NCBI GenBank assembly: GCA_001795535.1
Contig: MGPK01000049.1
Location: forward strand, 1 to 34,226
Direction of reading: 5' to 3'
Source of the DNA: Deltaproteobacteria bacterium GWA2_54_12
GTDB taxonomy: Bacteria > Desulfobacterota > GWC2-55-46
DNA: 34,226 nt
The number at the start of each line of letters is the position of its first letter. The first letter of the stretch is position 1. A program made the translations under genes and the position numbers. Of the stretch, positions 1 through 7,217 are shown piece after piece. The notes beneath the pieces were generated by a model. It did not search any database, was not told the DNA's origin, and saw only the letters and a list, made by a program, of their open reading frames with translations.

Positions 1-62
1 AGCGGCAGAGTGCCACCTTCACACGGTGGAAGTCACAGGTTCAAATCCTGTACCGCCCACCA
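1..62 (+). tRNA. tRNA-Val (anticodon CAC), 5' end cut off by the window
   Basis: The anticodon stem is CCACC (13-17) pairing with GGTGG (25-29) around a 7-base loop with CAC at 20-22, which reads the valine codon GTG. The T arm is ACAGG (35-39) and CCTGT (47-51) around a TTCAAAT loop. The 3' acceptor strand ACCGCCC (52-58), discriminator A59 and an encoded CCA (60-62) complete the 3' half. The first bases of the acceptor and D arms lie before the window. Confidence 0.93.
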
Positions 63-161
63 TTTTTAAAATGTCCACACATTCACCCTCTGTTTTCCAC
101 TTTGTTATCCATATGAATCAGCCTGGAATTATTATCATTAAATAAGCCTTTATTATTCATA

Positions 162-190
162 TTGACAGTCTTTTTCAAAAGGTCTATAAT
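162..190 (+). promoter_or_regulatory. Consensus sigma70-type promoter upstream of the CI-like gene
   Basis: TTGACA at 162-167 and TATAAT at 185-190 are both perfect consensus hexamers with the optimal 17-bp spacer. Transcription would start near 197, about 210 bases before the first convincing gene at 411, so the transcript has a long leader. The 63-410 interval holds this promoter and otherwise nothing I can assign. Confidence 0.8.
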
Positions 191-410
191 TTGTTAAATA
201 ATGTTTGTATGTCCCCTTCTTGATTAACACCGGGTGACAAAGCACCTCGGCAAATTCTTGCAGCTCCGGCTTTCCCAAAAGCTCCGCTCTCGTACTGAAT
301 TGCCCTCTTTGCCACTCTCCTGAGAACGCGGAAAATTGCTTCAGGACCGGTTATCGTGTGACCCTCAACCAAGATGACACAACAAGATAATGTGAGTAAA
401 GGAGAGTAAA

Positions 411-902
411 ATGGGCGTCAGTTATTCAGATATAATAGAGAGGATGAGATGGGCCGGCAAGCTCAAGAACGACTCTGCCGTTGCCAGGGTGCTTGGCGTA
501 ACCCCGCAGGCCCTCTCCAACTATAAGAAAAGGGGCGAGATGCCGACCGACCTGGTCCTGAGGTTCGCGAACATCTACGGCCTTTCGGTCGACTGGCTCA
601 TCTCCGGCGAAGGCGAGATGTACAAGCCCGGAAGAGGCGGCGAGTTCGCCGCCAAGGGCTATATGATAGCCGCTGAAGAGTCGAGCGCCTACGGCAAGGA
701 AGGCAAAGAGTTCAGGCCTCCTGATTTTGCCTCGCTCTCCCCTGACGAGATAATTTATGTCGGCAAGCTCCTTAAGATCCTCCGCAGCAGCAACAAAAGC
801 ACAGCCGCTGCCATCAAGTACAGCGTGGACGCTTTCCTGAAGGCATCCGAGCTGCCGGTTGAGGCGTATGAGCCTGAGAAGGAAGCCGTAAACAAGAATT
901 AA
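411..902 (+). CDS. CI-repressor-like helix-turn-helix transcriptional regulator
   Basis: 163 residues. The N-terminal ~65 residues match the bacteriophage CI-repressor-type helix-turn-helix family: a helix with NDSAVARVLGVTPQALSNYK followed by KRGEMP, then a segment containing SVDWLISGEGEM that is typical of chromosomal members. The usual C-terminal S24 self-cleaving peptidase domain is absent. The remaining ~95 residues are hydrophilic and unassigned, so SOS-type autoproteolysis is not expected. ATG 411 has a good ribosome site (AAGGAGA about 7 bases upstream). A perfect-consensus promoter lies about 210 bp upstream and a repeat element begins 2 bp after the stop. Its position behind a tRNA 3' end is reminiscent of integrated elements, but no integrase or other phage gene is present. 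Targets are unknown. Confidence 0.75.
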   Translation: MGVSYSDIIERMRWAGKLKNDSAVARVLGVTPQALSNYKKRGEMPTDLVLRFANIYGLSVDWLISGEGEMYKPGRGGEFAAKGYMIAAEESSAYGKEGKEFRPPDFASLSPDEIIYVGKLLKILRSSNKSTAAAIKYSVDAFLKASELPVEAYEPEKEAVNKN

Positions 903-904
903 GG

Positions 905-1032
905 TCTAAAAATTGCTCTTTTTCCTGATCTCTTCGTCAGGGCGTAAATAAAAATGCTCACATATTGTCATATAAGCTCCGCTTTTTATTTCCACCCTTC
1001 CTCGACCTCAGAAAAAATATCTAATTTTTAGA
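905..1032 (+). repeat. 128-bp dispersed palindromic element, copy 1
   Basis: This is an imperfect inverted repeat with 10-bp perfect ends (TCTAAAAATT at 905-914, AATTTTTAGA at 1023-1032) and an inner 9-bp stem AAATAAAAA (946-954) with TTTTTATTT (983-991). The same 128-bp unit occurs at 15708 and 30549. It begins 2 bp after the stop codon of the CI-like gene. No open frame of useful length lies inside. It is about 94% identical to copy 2 and about 88% to copy 3 by hand alignment. Confidence 0.9.
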
Positions 1033-1054
1033 GTAGCGATAAGTTAAAAGACTC

Positions 1055-1089
1055 AAAGGCCGCGTCCTGAAAAGGACGCGGCCTTTTTT
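1055..1089 (+). terminator. Rho-independent terminator
   Basis: GGCCGCGTCC (1058-1067), a TGAAAA loop and GGACGCGGCC (1074-1083) form a perfect 10-bp GC-rich stem followed by six T residues. It ends the transcript of the CI-like gene and repeat copy 1, and insulates them from the quinone operon that starts at 1137. Confidence 0.9.
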
Positions 1090-1136
1090 CATTTCAGGAG
1101 CGCCCGGCTTACCATTGTTGACCGGATGGAATCTAT

Positions 1137-1754
1137 ATGGTAATTTCACAACTTATGGGAAAAGGCTTCTCTCTTACTGTTCTGGATGGTTGGCTTGCTC
1201 CTTCAAGCGAGGCCGCGTCCAGATTGCTCGATGGCTTGCTGGCGCATGAAAAGCTCCTCCTTTTTTCGGAAGGCTCCATGACCCTTGAGCTCGAGCTCTT
1301 GACCGGAAAGCGGGTTGATGTGGAACTCAAGCTCAAGGACGAGCGCGCCCTTACCGGAGAGGAAGCTGAATTCCTCGGCGTAGAGCCGGGCGCGCCTGCC
1401 ATGGAACGGGAGGTCTGGCTTGTTGCCGGAGGGACAAAGCTCCTTTACGCCCACACTCTCATCCCTGTGCAATGTCTCGACAAAGAGGTCAGGCGCGCCC
1501 TTGACGAGAAAAGCTTGGAGCCCCTGGGAAGGGTGCTCTCTTCCAGAGGAATACTCTTTGCCAAAGAAAAGCTTGAAGCCGGTTTGGTCAGATGTGAGGC
1601 CGCTTCAAAAGACCTTGAACTGAACCCTGAAGCGTCCCTGTACGCGAGACGCTACATACTTTACAACAAGGGGACGCGGAACTGGGTAATAAAGGCCGCC
1701 GTAACCGAAGTCTTCAGCCCCACTCTGGTTGGCGCTGAGGGGGCCGCGAAGTGA
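1137..1754 (+). CDS. ubiC: Chorismate lyase (UbiC-like)
   Basis: 205 residues, predicted cytosolic. Chorismate-pyruvate lyases release pyruvate from chorismate to give 4-hydroxybenzoate, the head group of ubiquinone-type quinones. Family features are MEREVWL with R91 near the position of the E. coli catalytic arginine, then TLIP, EPLGRVL, ARRYILY, and a terminal VTEVFSP in which E191 corresponds to the catalytic glutamate of the TELF motif. The protein is about 40 residues longer than E. coli UbiC (165), with extra sequence between the PLG motif and the C-terminal strand. The start is ATG 1137 with a modest GGATGGA upstream. The stop overlaps the GTG start of ubiA, so the two are translationally coupled. 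A more distant UbiC-fold protein is the alternative, but the neighbours ubiA, ubiD and ubiG support the assignment. Confidence 0.82.
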   Translation: MVISQLMGKGFSLTVLDGWLAPSSEAASRLLDGLLAHEKLLLFSEGSMTLELELLTGKRVDVELKLKDERALTGEEAEFLGVEPGAPAMEREVWLVAGGTKLLYAHTLIPVQCLDKEVRRALDEKSLEPLGRVLSSRGILFAKEKLEAGLVRCEAASKDLELNPEASLYARRYILYNKGTRNWVIKAAVTEVFSPTLVGAEGAAK

Positions 1755-2626
1755 GCGCCTGCGCCCCTGCCCTGGGGAAGCTGTCCGCAATATCAGACCT
1801 CGTGCGCCTGCCTAAACAGCAGGGCACGCTTTTGTTGCTCTGGCCGACAATGTGGTCGCTTTTCATTGCTTCCAGCGGCGCGCCTTCGTGGAAGCACATT
1901 CTGATATTCCTGCTGGGCACCTTCTTTATGAGGAGCGCGGGCTGCGCCATAAATGACCTGGCTGACAGGAAGTTCGACCCCGAAGTGGAAAGGACCAGGA
2001 CAAGGCCCCTGGCAAGCGGCAGACTCAAGCCCGTTGAGGCGCTCTTTGTGTTCGCCCTTCTCACTTTTTTGGCCTTCATTCTTGTCCTTCAGCTCAACAC
2101 CCTGACGGTCATGCTCTCGCTTGCGGGCCTCGCGCTCGCGGCTGTCTACCCTTTCGTGAAAAGGGTGAGCCACTTCCCGCAGGTCGTCCTGGGCATGGCC
2201 TTTGGCTGGGGTTCGGTCATGGCCTGGAGCGCCGTGCGCGGCGAGCTATCTGTTGTGCCGTTTCTCATATTCGTGGGGAACATATTCTGGTCAACGGCAT
2301 ATGACACCATATACGCTCTCATGGACAAGGAAGACGATATAAAGATAGGCGTCAAATCGACGGCCATATTCTTCGGCAGCCATGTTTTCAACGCCCTCGT
2401 GGCGCTTTATTTATTGACCTGCCTGGCGCTCGGAGCCGCTGGAATTATCGAAGGGCTCGGCCTTGTTTATCTTGCCGGCCTGGTCATCTGTCTTGTGCTG
2501 TTCCTTGCGGTAGTAGGCATGGTAAAATCAAACCCGACAAGACAGACTGCGAACTGGGGCTTTATAGCGAACGCTTTCATCGGCGGGGTGCTGCTTGTTT
2601 TCATAATAATCGATATGAATTTATAA
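1751..2626 (+). CDS. ubiA: 4-hydroxybenzoate polyprenyltransferase
   Basis: 291 residues, an integral inner-membrane protein with about eight hydrophobic segments. UbiA enzymes attach a polyprenyl chain to 4-hydroxybenzoate. The two Mg-diphosphate motifs are visible: AINDLADRKFD around residues 67-76, followed by the RTRTRPLASG segment, and a second motif YDTIYALMDKEDDIKIGVKS near residue 190. The length is that of the family. The GTG start at 1751 overlaps the ubiC stop (GTGA), so no independent ribosome site is needed. It lies between ubiC and ubiD, which fits the pathway order. Related menaquinone and heme O prenyltransferases are less likely given the chorismate lyase next door. Confidence 0.9.
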   Translation: MSACAPALGKLSAISDLVRLPKQQGTLLLLWPTMWSLFIASSGAPSWKHILIFLLGTFFMRSAGCAINDLADRKFDPEVERTRTRPLASGRLKPVEALFVFALLTFLAFILVLQLNTLTVMLSLAGLALAAVYPFVKRVSHFPQVVLGMAFGWGSVMAWSAVRGELSVVPFLIFVGNIFWSTAYDTIYALMDKEDDIKIGVKSTAIFFGSHVFNALVALYLLTCLALGAAGIIEGLGLVYLAGLVICLVLFLAVVGMVKSNPTRQTANWGFIANAFIGGVLLVFIIIDMNL

Positions 2627-2635
2627 AGGTGGCCG

Positions 2636-4087
2636 ATGCCGTACACAGACCTGCGGGAGTACCTCGAAGAGCTTGAAAAAAAAGGGCTCCTCAAAAGGAT
2701 AAAGACAGAGGTCGACCCTGACCTTGAAGTAGCCGAGATACAGGACAGGCTCGTCAGAAGCGGCGGCCCGGCTGTTATCTTCGAGAAGGTCAAAGGCCAC
2801 TCCATGCCGATAGTCGCCAACCTGTTCGGCACAAGGGAGCGGGTCGCGCTCGGCCTCGGAGTAAACGAAGAAGACCTCGGCGAGATAGGCCAGTTCATAG
2901 CCATGCTTCAGAGGCCCGAGCCGCCAGAGGGGCTCTGGGACGCGGTGAAGAAGATCCCGTTCTTCGGGAAAGTGCTGACGCTCGGCCCCAAGACCGTAAG
3001 GAGCGGCCCCTGCCAGGAGGTAGTACATACCGACAACGCCGACCTCTCGAAGATACCTATAATAAAATGCTGGCCCGGGGACGCGGCCCCTCTCATCACA
3101 TGGCCTCTTGTCATAACTCAATCCCCTGATGGCGGCCCGTACAATGTCGGCGTCTACAGGATGCAGTACCTTGATTCAAAGCGCGCCATCATGCGCTGGC
3201 TCAAGCACAGGGGCGGGGCGACCCACCAGAGGCAGTGGGAAGCCGCGGGCAAAGCAATGCCGGTTGCCATTGCGATTGGCTGCGACCCGGCGACCATTAT
3301 CGCAGGTGTAACGCCTGTCCCCGAAAATGTCGGCGAGTACCATTTCGCCGGAGTTTTGAGAAAGAAAGCTATAGAGCTGGTCGAGTGCAAGACAATACCT
3401 CTGAAAGTCCCCGCGACCGCCGAGATAATCATCGAAGGCGAGATAAGGCATGAAGACCTGGCGATGGAAGGGCCGTTCGGCGACCACACCGGCTACTATA
3501 ACGCGGCTGAGCCCTTTCCGGTTTTCCATGTGAAGGCCATAACGCACAGGAAAGACCCGCTCTACCTGACGACCATAACCGGAAGGCCGCCAAAGGAGGA
3601 CGCTGTAATCGGCACCGTCCTCAACAAGCTCTATTTGCCGTCTCTCAAGCTCCAGTTCCCTGAGGTCGTTGATTTCAGCCTCCCGATGGAGGCGGTCTCA
3701 TACAGGATAGCGGTCGTCTCGATTAAAAAAGAATACCCCGGACACGCCCGCAGGATAATGATGGGCCTCTGGGGGATCTTAAAGCAGTTCACTTATGTGA
3801 AGTACATAATTGTCGTCGACGAAGACATAGATGTGCACAACTGGGCAGATGTAATCTGGGCCATCTCCACGAGGGTCGACCCGAAGAGGGATAGCTTCTT
3901 TGTCGAGAACACGCCGATCGACTATCTTGATTTTTCTTCCCCGCTGGATTCCCTCGGGTCCAAGATGGGAATAGACGCGACGAACAAGTACCCGCCAGAG
4001 GTCACGCGCAGGTGGGGCGAGACAATGAAGATGGACAAGGCAACCGTCGAGCTCGTCGACAGGAAGTGGAAGGATTACGGGTTTTGA
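2636..4087 (+). CDS. ubiD: UbiD-family prenylated-FMN decarboxylase
   Basis: 483 residues, the normal length for UbiD. These enzymes decarboxylate prenyl-4-hydroxybenzoate using prenylated FMN supplied by a UbiX flavin prenyltransferase, which is not in this window. It begins with the family signature YTDLREYLEELEKKGLLKRI. The central cofactor and metal region contains YNVGVYRMQ, MRWLKHRGG and EGPFGDHTGYY, carrying the Arg and Glu residues of the active site. The C-terminal part includes VVDEDIDVHNWADVIWA. ATG 2636 has AAGGTGG upstream and follows ubiA by 9 bp. The same family serves menaquinone and aromatic-acid pathways, so substrate assignment rests on the operon. Confidence 0.92.
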   Translation: MPYTDLREYLEELEKKGLLKRIKTEVDPDLEVAEIQDRLVRSGGPAVIFEKVKGHSMPIVANLFGTRERVALGLGVNEEDLGEIGQFIAMLQRPEPPEGLWDAVKKIPFFGKVLTLGPKTVRSGPCQEVVHTDNADLSKIPIIKCWPGDAAPLITWPLVITQSPDGGPYNVGVYRMQYLDSKRAIMRWLKHRGGATHQRQWEAAGKAMPVAIAIGCDPATIIAGVTPVPENVGEYHFAGVLRKKAIELVECKTIPLKVPATAEIIIEGEIRHEDLAMEGPFGDHTGYYNAAEPFPVFHVKAITHRKDPLYLTTITGRPPKEDAVIGTVLNKLYLPSLKLQFPEVVDFSLPMEAVSYRIAVVSIKKEYPGHARRIMMGLWGILKQFTYVKYIIVVDEDIDVHNWADVIWAISTRVDPKRDSFFVENTPIDYLDFSSPLDSLGSKMGIDATNKYPPEVTRRWGETMKMDKATVELVDRKWKDYGF

Positions 4088-4094
4088 TTTGTGA

Positions 4095-4164
4095 TTGCGA
4101 GGAGCAAAGCGACGAAGCGATCTCGCAGTTGGTGTTATAAAAAACGAGATTGCTTTGCTCGCAA
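4095..4164. repeat. Palindromic intergenic repeat inside the ubi operon
   Basis: TTGCGAG-gag-CAAAGC (4095-4110) pairs with GCTTTGCTCGCAA (4152-4164), and ATCTCG (4120-4125) pairs with CGAGAT (4145-4150), giving a two-step hairpin that fills most of the 100-bp ubiD-ubiG gap. A short related stretch (ATTGCGAGCGAAAGC) appears near 22730. It has no coding content. In the mRNA it would sit just upstream of the ubiG ribosome site. Confidence 0.7.
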
Positions 4165-4187
4165 AGACAACCAGAGAGAAGAGGACT

Positions 4188-4871
4188 ATGACAACAGACG
4201 CCGAAAAATTTGACCAGTGGGGCCGCGAGTGGTGGAACCCGGCAGGAAAGCTCTTCTCGCTGCACAGGATAAATCCGCTGCGCTTCGAGTACTTCTCAAA
4301 CGCGGCAGGCTCACTTGACGGAAAGGCGGTCCTCGATGTCGGATGCGGCGGCGGCCTTCTTGCCGAAGAGTTCGCCAAGGCGGGCTCTGTTGTGACCGGC
4401 ATAGACCTTTCGCCGGTGGCGATAGAGGCGGCCAGCAGGCACGCGAATGAGTCGGGTTTATCCATTGATTACAAAGTCGGCTCGCCGCAAACGCTCGCCA
4501 AAGAGCGGCAGGTCTTTGACATCATCGTCTGCGCCGAAGTACTGGAACATGTCGACGACCTTGGCGCGTTTTTGAAAGACACCCTTTCCATGCTTAAATC
4601 CGGCGGGCTTTTTTTCTTCGGGACGATTAACAAAACGGTAAGGGCGCGCTTTCTCGCGCTGTTCGTTGCCGAAGACCTCCTCGGCATGGTGCCCCGGGGC
4701 ACGCACGACTACAACAGGTTCGTGAGGCCTTCGGTCCTCAAGGAGCTTCTCGAAGACAACGGCGTGGAGATGAAGGAATTGAAGGGCATGAGCTATGACC
4801 CGTTGAAGCTCGAGTTCAGGATATCAAATGACACTTCAGTCAACTATCTCGGTTACGCCGTGAAGAGGTAA
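4188..4871 (+). CDS. ubiG: UbiG-like quinone O-methyltransferase
   Basis: 227 residues. UbiG is a class I SAM-dependent methyltransferase that acts on hydroxyl groups of the prenylated ring during ubiquinone synthesis. DVGCGGGLL (near residue 60) is the SAM-binding glycine loop, GIDLSPVAIEAA is motif post-I and VCAEVLEHV is motif II. The stretch MVPRGTHDYNRFVRP is the hallmark UbiG insertion that contacts the membrane. The N-terminal KFDQWGREWWNP is also typical of UbiG. I place the start at ATG 4188 behind AGAGAAGAGG. The frame is open to 4095, but that extension is repeat sequence and matches no UbiG N terminus. The substrate may differ from classical demethylubiquinone if the organism makes another benzoquinone. 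Confidence 0.88.
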   Translation: MTTDAEKFDQWGREWWNPAGKLFSLHRINPLRFEYFSNAAGSLDGKAVLDVGCGGGLLAEEFAKAGSVVTGIDLSPVAIEAASRHANESGLSIDYKVGSPQTLAKERQVFDIIVCAEVLEHVDDLGAFLKDTLSMLKSGGLFFFGTINKTVRARFLALFVAEDLLGMVPRGTHDYNRFVRPSVLKELLEDNGVEMKELKGMSYDPLKLEFRISNDTSVNYLGYAVKR

Positions 4872-4881
4872 AATTTTTTTG

Positions 4882-5793
4882 ATGTTCCTTCTAATGGCCG
4901 TCATATTGACTTTTCTTACGGTCGCCGTCCCTCTGCTTGCGACAGCCTGGCTGTGGAAAGGCAAGTACAAGAGCAGGGTCGACTGGCTTCTGCGTGTTTT
5001 TGTCTCAACCGCCGTGGTCGTTTTTTTCGTGCTCGCTGGCACATGGGTATTCCTTAGCGTATGGCTCAAGTATGTCGTAAAAGCCCTTTTCATCTTCGCG
5101 GTCATAAAGACCTTTCCCAGGCTCGAGGACAGAAAGATATTCGGCAAGAGGGATAGCCTTGGCAAGGTCAGTTATAACGGCCGCATAGCCGTGCTCGTAA
5201 TATTTGTGGCCCTCGACTTCTTTGTCATAAAGGGCAGGTTCTTCAAGGGCGAAACAATAGACTTGAGCTTCCCCTTGAGGGACGGCAGGTTTCTCGTGGT
5301 GCAGGGCGGGGCCAGCCCGATAACGAACTTTTTTCATAACAGCGACCCGTCGCAGAAGTACGCGCTTGATATTGTGAAGCTCAACGCCGTCGGGAACAGG
5401 GCCAACGGATTTTTTCCGGAGGAGCTCTCCAGGTACAAGGCATTCGGAGAGGTCGTCTACAGCCCATGCTCTGGCGTCATCGCTGGAGTGGCCGACGGCC
5501 TGCCCGATAACAAGCCGAGAGAAGCTGACGCGAAAAACCCGGCCGGCAACCACATAGTAATAGACTGCGGGCAAGCAAGGGTACTGCTGGCGCATCTGAT
5601 GAACGGCAGCATCACAGTAAAAGCCGGGCAGTTCGTAAAGGGCAGCCAGGTAATCGGCCGGGTGGGAAACTCGGGGAACACGGCTGAGCCGCACCTCCAC
5701 ATACAGGCATGGAAAATAGACAAGGCGGATGAAGCCGTCCCTCTCACCTTCGGCGGGGAATTCCTCGTCATGAACAGCACCTTAAGGAATTAG
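4882..5793 (+). CDS. Membrane-anchored M23 (LytM-like) peptidase-family protein
   Basis: About 303 residues. The N-terminal ~125 residues contain about four hydrophobic segments (roughly 1-25, 38-60, 62-80, 103-117). The C-terminal half is an M23-type domain with LLAHL, the GQFVKGSQVIGRVGNSG stretch and the HxH motif EPHLHI. The first zinc motif, normally HxxxD, reads KYALD, so the aspartate is kept but the histidine is missing. The protein may be a non-canonical peptidase or an inactive LytM-type scaffold. ATG 4882 follows TTG 4879, and either could be used with GAGG at 4865-4868. It is 10 bp behind ubiG and probably in the same operon. No functional link to quinone synthesis is evident. Confidence 0.72.
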   Translation: MFLLMAVILTFLTVAVPLLATAWLWKGKYKSRVDWLLRVFVSTAVVVFFVLAGTWVFLSVWLKYVVKALFIFAVIKTFPRLEDRKIFGKRDSLGKVSYNGRIAVLVIFVALDFFVIKGRFFKGETIDLSFPLRDGRFLVVQGGASPITNFFHNSDPSQKYALDIVKLNAVGNRANGFFPEELSRYKAFGEVVYSPCSGVIAGVADGLPDNKPREADAKNPAGNHIVIDCGQARVLLAHLMNGSITVKAGQFVKGSQVIGRVGNSGNTAEPHLHIQAWKIDKADEAVPLTFGGEFLVMNSTLRN

Positions 5794-5797
5794 GGAT

Positions 5798-6241
5798 ATG
5801 ACAGAACGAAAAAAAAATCTTCTCATCTGGACTTTACTGATAATAGCGTCGGCGGTAAGCGCGTGGTTTATCGTGGCTGGCAAGATGGCTTACATGGAAA
5901 GGGAGTTCGTTGACTTCGGCGCGGCAAAGGCCGCGGGCGAGTTTGAAAAAGGATGGCTACCCGGCTTCCTGCCTTCGAGCGCGACGGCCATAAAGGCAAT
6001 AAACAACACGGATAATAAATCCGCTCTTGTCTCTTTCAGTTACGCCGGGGACCTTGATATGAGCGGGTGCAAAGAGTTGTCCCTTCTAGAGGCAACGCTT
6101 CCGGCCGAAAGGATCGTCCTGTGGTGGCCCGAAGAGCTTACGAAAAAGGGCACTCAGCAAGCGGGCTACGCCTTCTTTAAATGTGGCGACGGGCAGGCTG
6201 CGGTGAACGCGGGGAAAAAGGAAGTTTATTTCTGGAAGTGA
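5798..6241 (+). CDS. Small single-pass membrane protein of unknown function
   Basis: 147 residues. A short charged start (MTERKK) precedes one hydrophobic helix (about residues 8-27), and the rest is predicted to be outside the cytoplasm. It contains the segment WLPGFLPSSATAIKA, a WWPEE stretch and two cysteines (CKELS, KCGDG) that could form a disulfide. I do not recognise a named family. The start ATG 5798 lies 4 bp after the stop of the M23-like gene with AAGGA about 9 bases upstream, so it is the last gene of the operon. Pairing with the M23-like protein suggests an envelope role, which is inference only. Confidence 0.6.
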   Translation: MTERKKNLLIWTLLIIASAVSAWFIVAGKMAYMEREFVDFGAAKAAGEFEKGWLPGFLPSSATAIKAINNTDNKSALVSFSYAGDLDMSGCKELSLLEATLPAERIVLWWPEELTKKGTQQAGYAFFKCGDGQAAVNAGKKEVYFWK

Positions 6242-6248
6242 GTTTAAC

Positions 6249-6322
6249 TACCCCATTTTTCTAAATGAGGAATGAGGGGGATTAAAATAATCTCCCCTGC
6301 CCCTCTTTAGAAAAGAGGGGTT
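6249..6322. repeat. Palindromic element between convergent genes
   Basis: Left arm ACCCCATTTTTCTAAAT...GAGGGGGATT and right arm AATCTCCCCTGCCCCTCTTT...GAGGGG form a long imperfect hairpin. The right arm also contains a self-contained perfect stem CCCCTCTTT-AGA-AAAGAGGGG (6300-6320). It fills the gap between the end of the plus-strand operon and the stop of pyrF and may act as a two-way terminator. The base pattern resembles the element at 22752-22845. Confidence 0.65.
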
Positions 6323-7029
6323 CACCCAGCCTTCTCAATATCTCCCGCTATCCTCTTCGCAGCTTCTACCGGGTCAGGCGCATTTCTTATCGGCCTTCCG
6401 ACGACTATATAATCAGCTCCGTTTTTAATTGCTTCGAACGGAGTCACCACCCTCTTCTGGTCGCCGGCCGCGTCGTCAGCTGACCTTACGCCCGGCGTCA
6501 CGATGAGAAAGTCCGGGCCGAACGAATCTCTTATTGCCCTCGCCTCCTGTCCCGAGGACACGATTCCAGCGCAGCCCGCGGCCTTCGCGGATTTTGCCCT
6601 GTGAAGGACAAGCGAAGCAGGAGTGAAACTTTTGTCTATCCCGGCTTCGGGGAAGGCGTCAGCGGAAAGGCTCGTAAGGACGGTGACGCCCAATACCTTC
6701 GATGCGCCTGCCGCTTCCACCGCGGCCTTCATCATGGCCTGCCCGTCAGAGGTGTGGACTGTGATGAGGTCAACGCCAAGGCTGGACGCAGACTTCATCG
6801 CGCCCCTTACCGTCTCTGGTATGTCGTGGAATTTCAGGTCAAGGAATATGCCCCTGCCCCCGTTTTCGCGCACGGCCTTTATTATCTGCGGCCCGCAGGC
6901 GACAAAAAGCTCGAGACCTATCTTGAACATGCCGACATGGTCCTTTAAGAGGCCGGTGAATCTGGCGGCCTCTGCTACGCCCGGCACATCAAGGGCGAAT
7001 ATGATGCGGTCCTTCGGGGAGATGGTCAT
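6322..7029 (-). CDS. pyrF: Orotidine 5'-phosphate decarboxylase
   Basis: 235 residues, the usual length of the short-type OMP decarboxylase, a cytosolic TIM barrel dimer. It converts OMP to UMP, the last step of de novo pyrimidine synthesis. The catalytic signature DLKFHDIPET supplies D64, K66 and D69. RIIFALDVPG at the start, KIGLELF and the C-terminal phosphate loop ADYIVVGRPI are all present. ATG 7029 has AAGGTG upstream. It lies downstream of pyrE on the same strand, but a strong terminator at 7164-7200 separates them, so it probably has its own promoter. Confidence 0.96.
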   Translation of the reverse strand: MTISPKDRIIFALDVPGVAEAARFTGLLKDHVGMFKIGLELFVACGPQIIKAVRENGGRGIFLDLKFHDIPETVRGAMKSASSLGVDLITVHTSDGQAMMKAAVEAAGASKVLGVTVLTSLSADAFPEAGIDKSFTPASLVLHRAKSAKAAGCAGIVSSGQEARAIRDSFGPDFLIVTPGVRSADDAAGDQKRVVTPFEAIKNGADYIVVGRPIRNAPDPVEAAKRIAGDIEKAG

Positions 7030-7094
7030 TCAATCACCTTGAGAAAACTTTTTTGTATGTCTTGACTCTGCGGAGATATGGTCCCGGCCCACGA

Positions 7095-7122
7095 TTGTGC
7101 GCAAAAAGGCATTTTGGCACAA
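7095..7122 (-). other. Hairpin in the pyrF upstream region
   Basis: On the minus strand TTGTGCCAAAA and TTTTGCGCACAA form an 11-bp stem with one bulged C and a 5-base loop. It lies 66 bp before the pyrF start, between the pyrE terminator and pyrF. I see no attached T run and no competing structure, so an attenuation role is only a possibility. Confidence 0.4.
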
Positions 7123-7163
7123 AGCCTGAAATTGCTTCGCTCTGCTGCCAACGACTTCTGACC

Positions 7164-7200
7164 AAAAAAAAGGCCCGGCCCTTCAGGGCGCGGGCCTTTT
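7164..7200 (-). terminator. Rho-independent terminator of pyrE
   Basis: On the minus strand AAAAGGCCCGCGCCC, TGAA loop and GGGCCGGGCC form a GC-rich stem with one bulge, followed by seven to eight T residues. It begins 18 bp after the pyrE stop codon. Confidence 0.85.
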
Positions 7201-7217
7201 AAGCTCATGCGAATCGA

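Noticed and set aside
201-227. Eight-codon reading frame near the predicted start of the CI-like transcript
   Set aside because: It has no ribosome site and too little sequence to separate from chance.
184-372. 62-codon minus-strand open frame between the tRNA and the CI-like gene
   Set aside because: It needs a TTG start, has no ribosome site, resembles no family I know and overlaps the strong plus-strand promoter.
1-902. Integrated phage or genomic island at the tRNA-Val gene
   Set aside because: A CI-like regulator next to a tRNA 3' end is suggestive, but there is no integrase, no second attachment repeat and no other phage gene.
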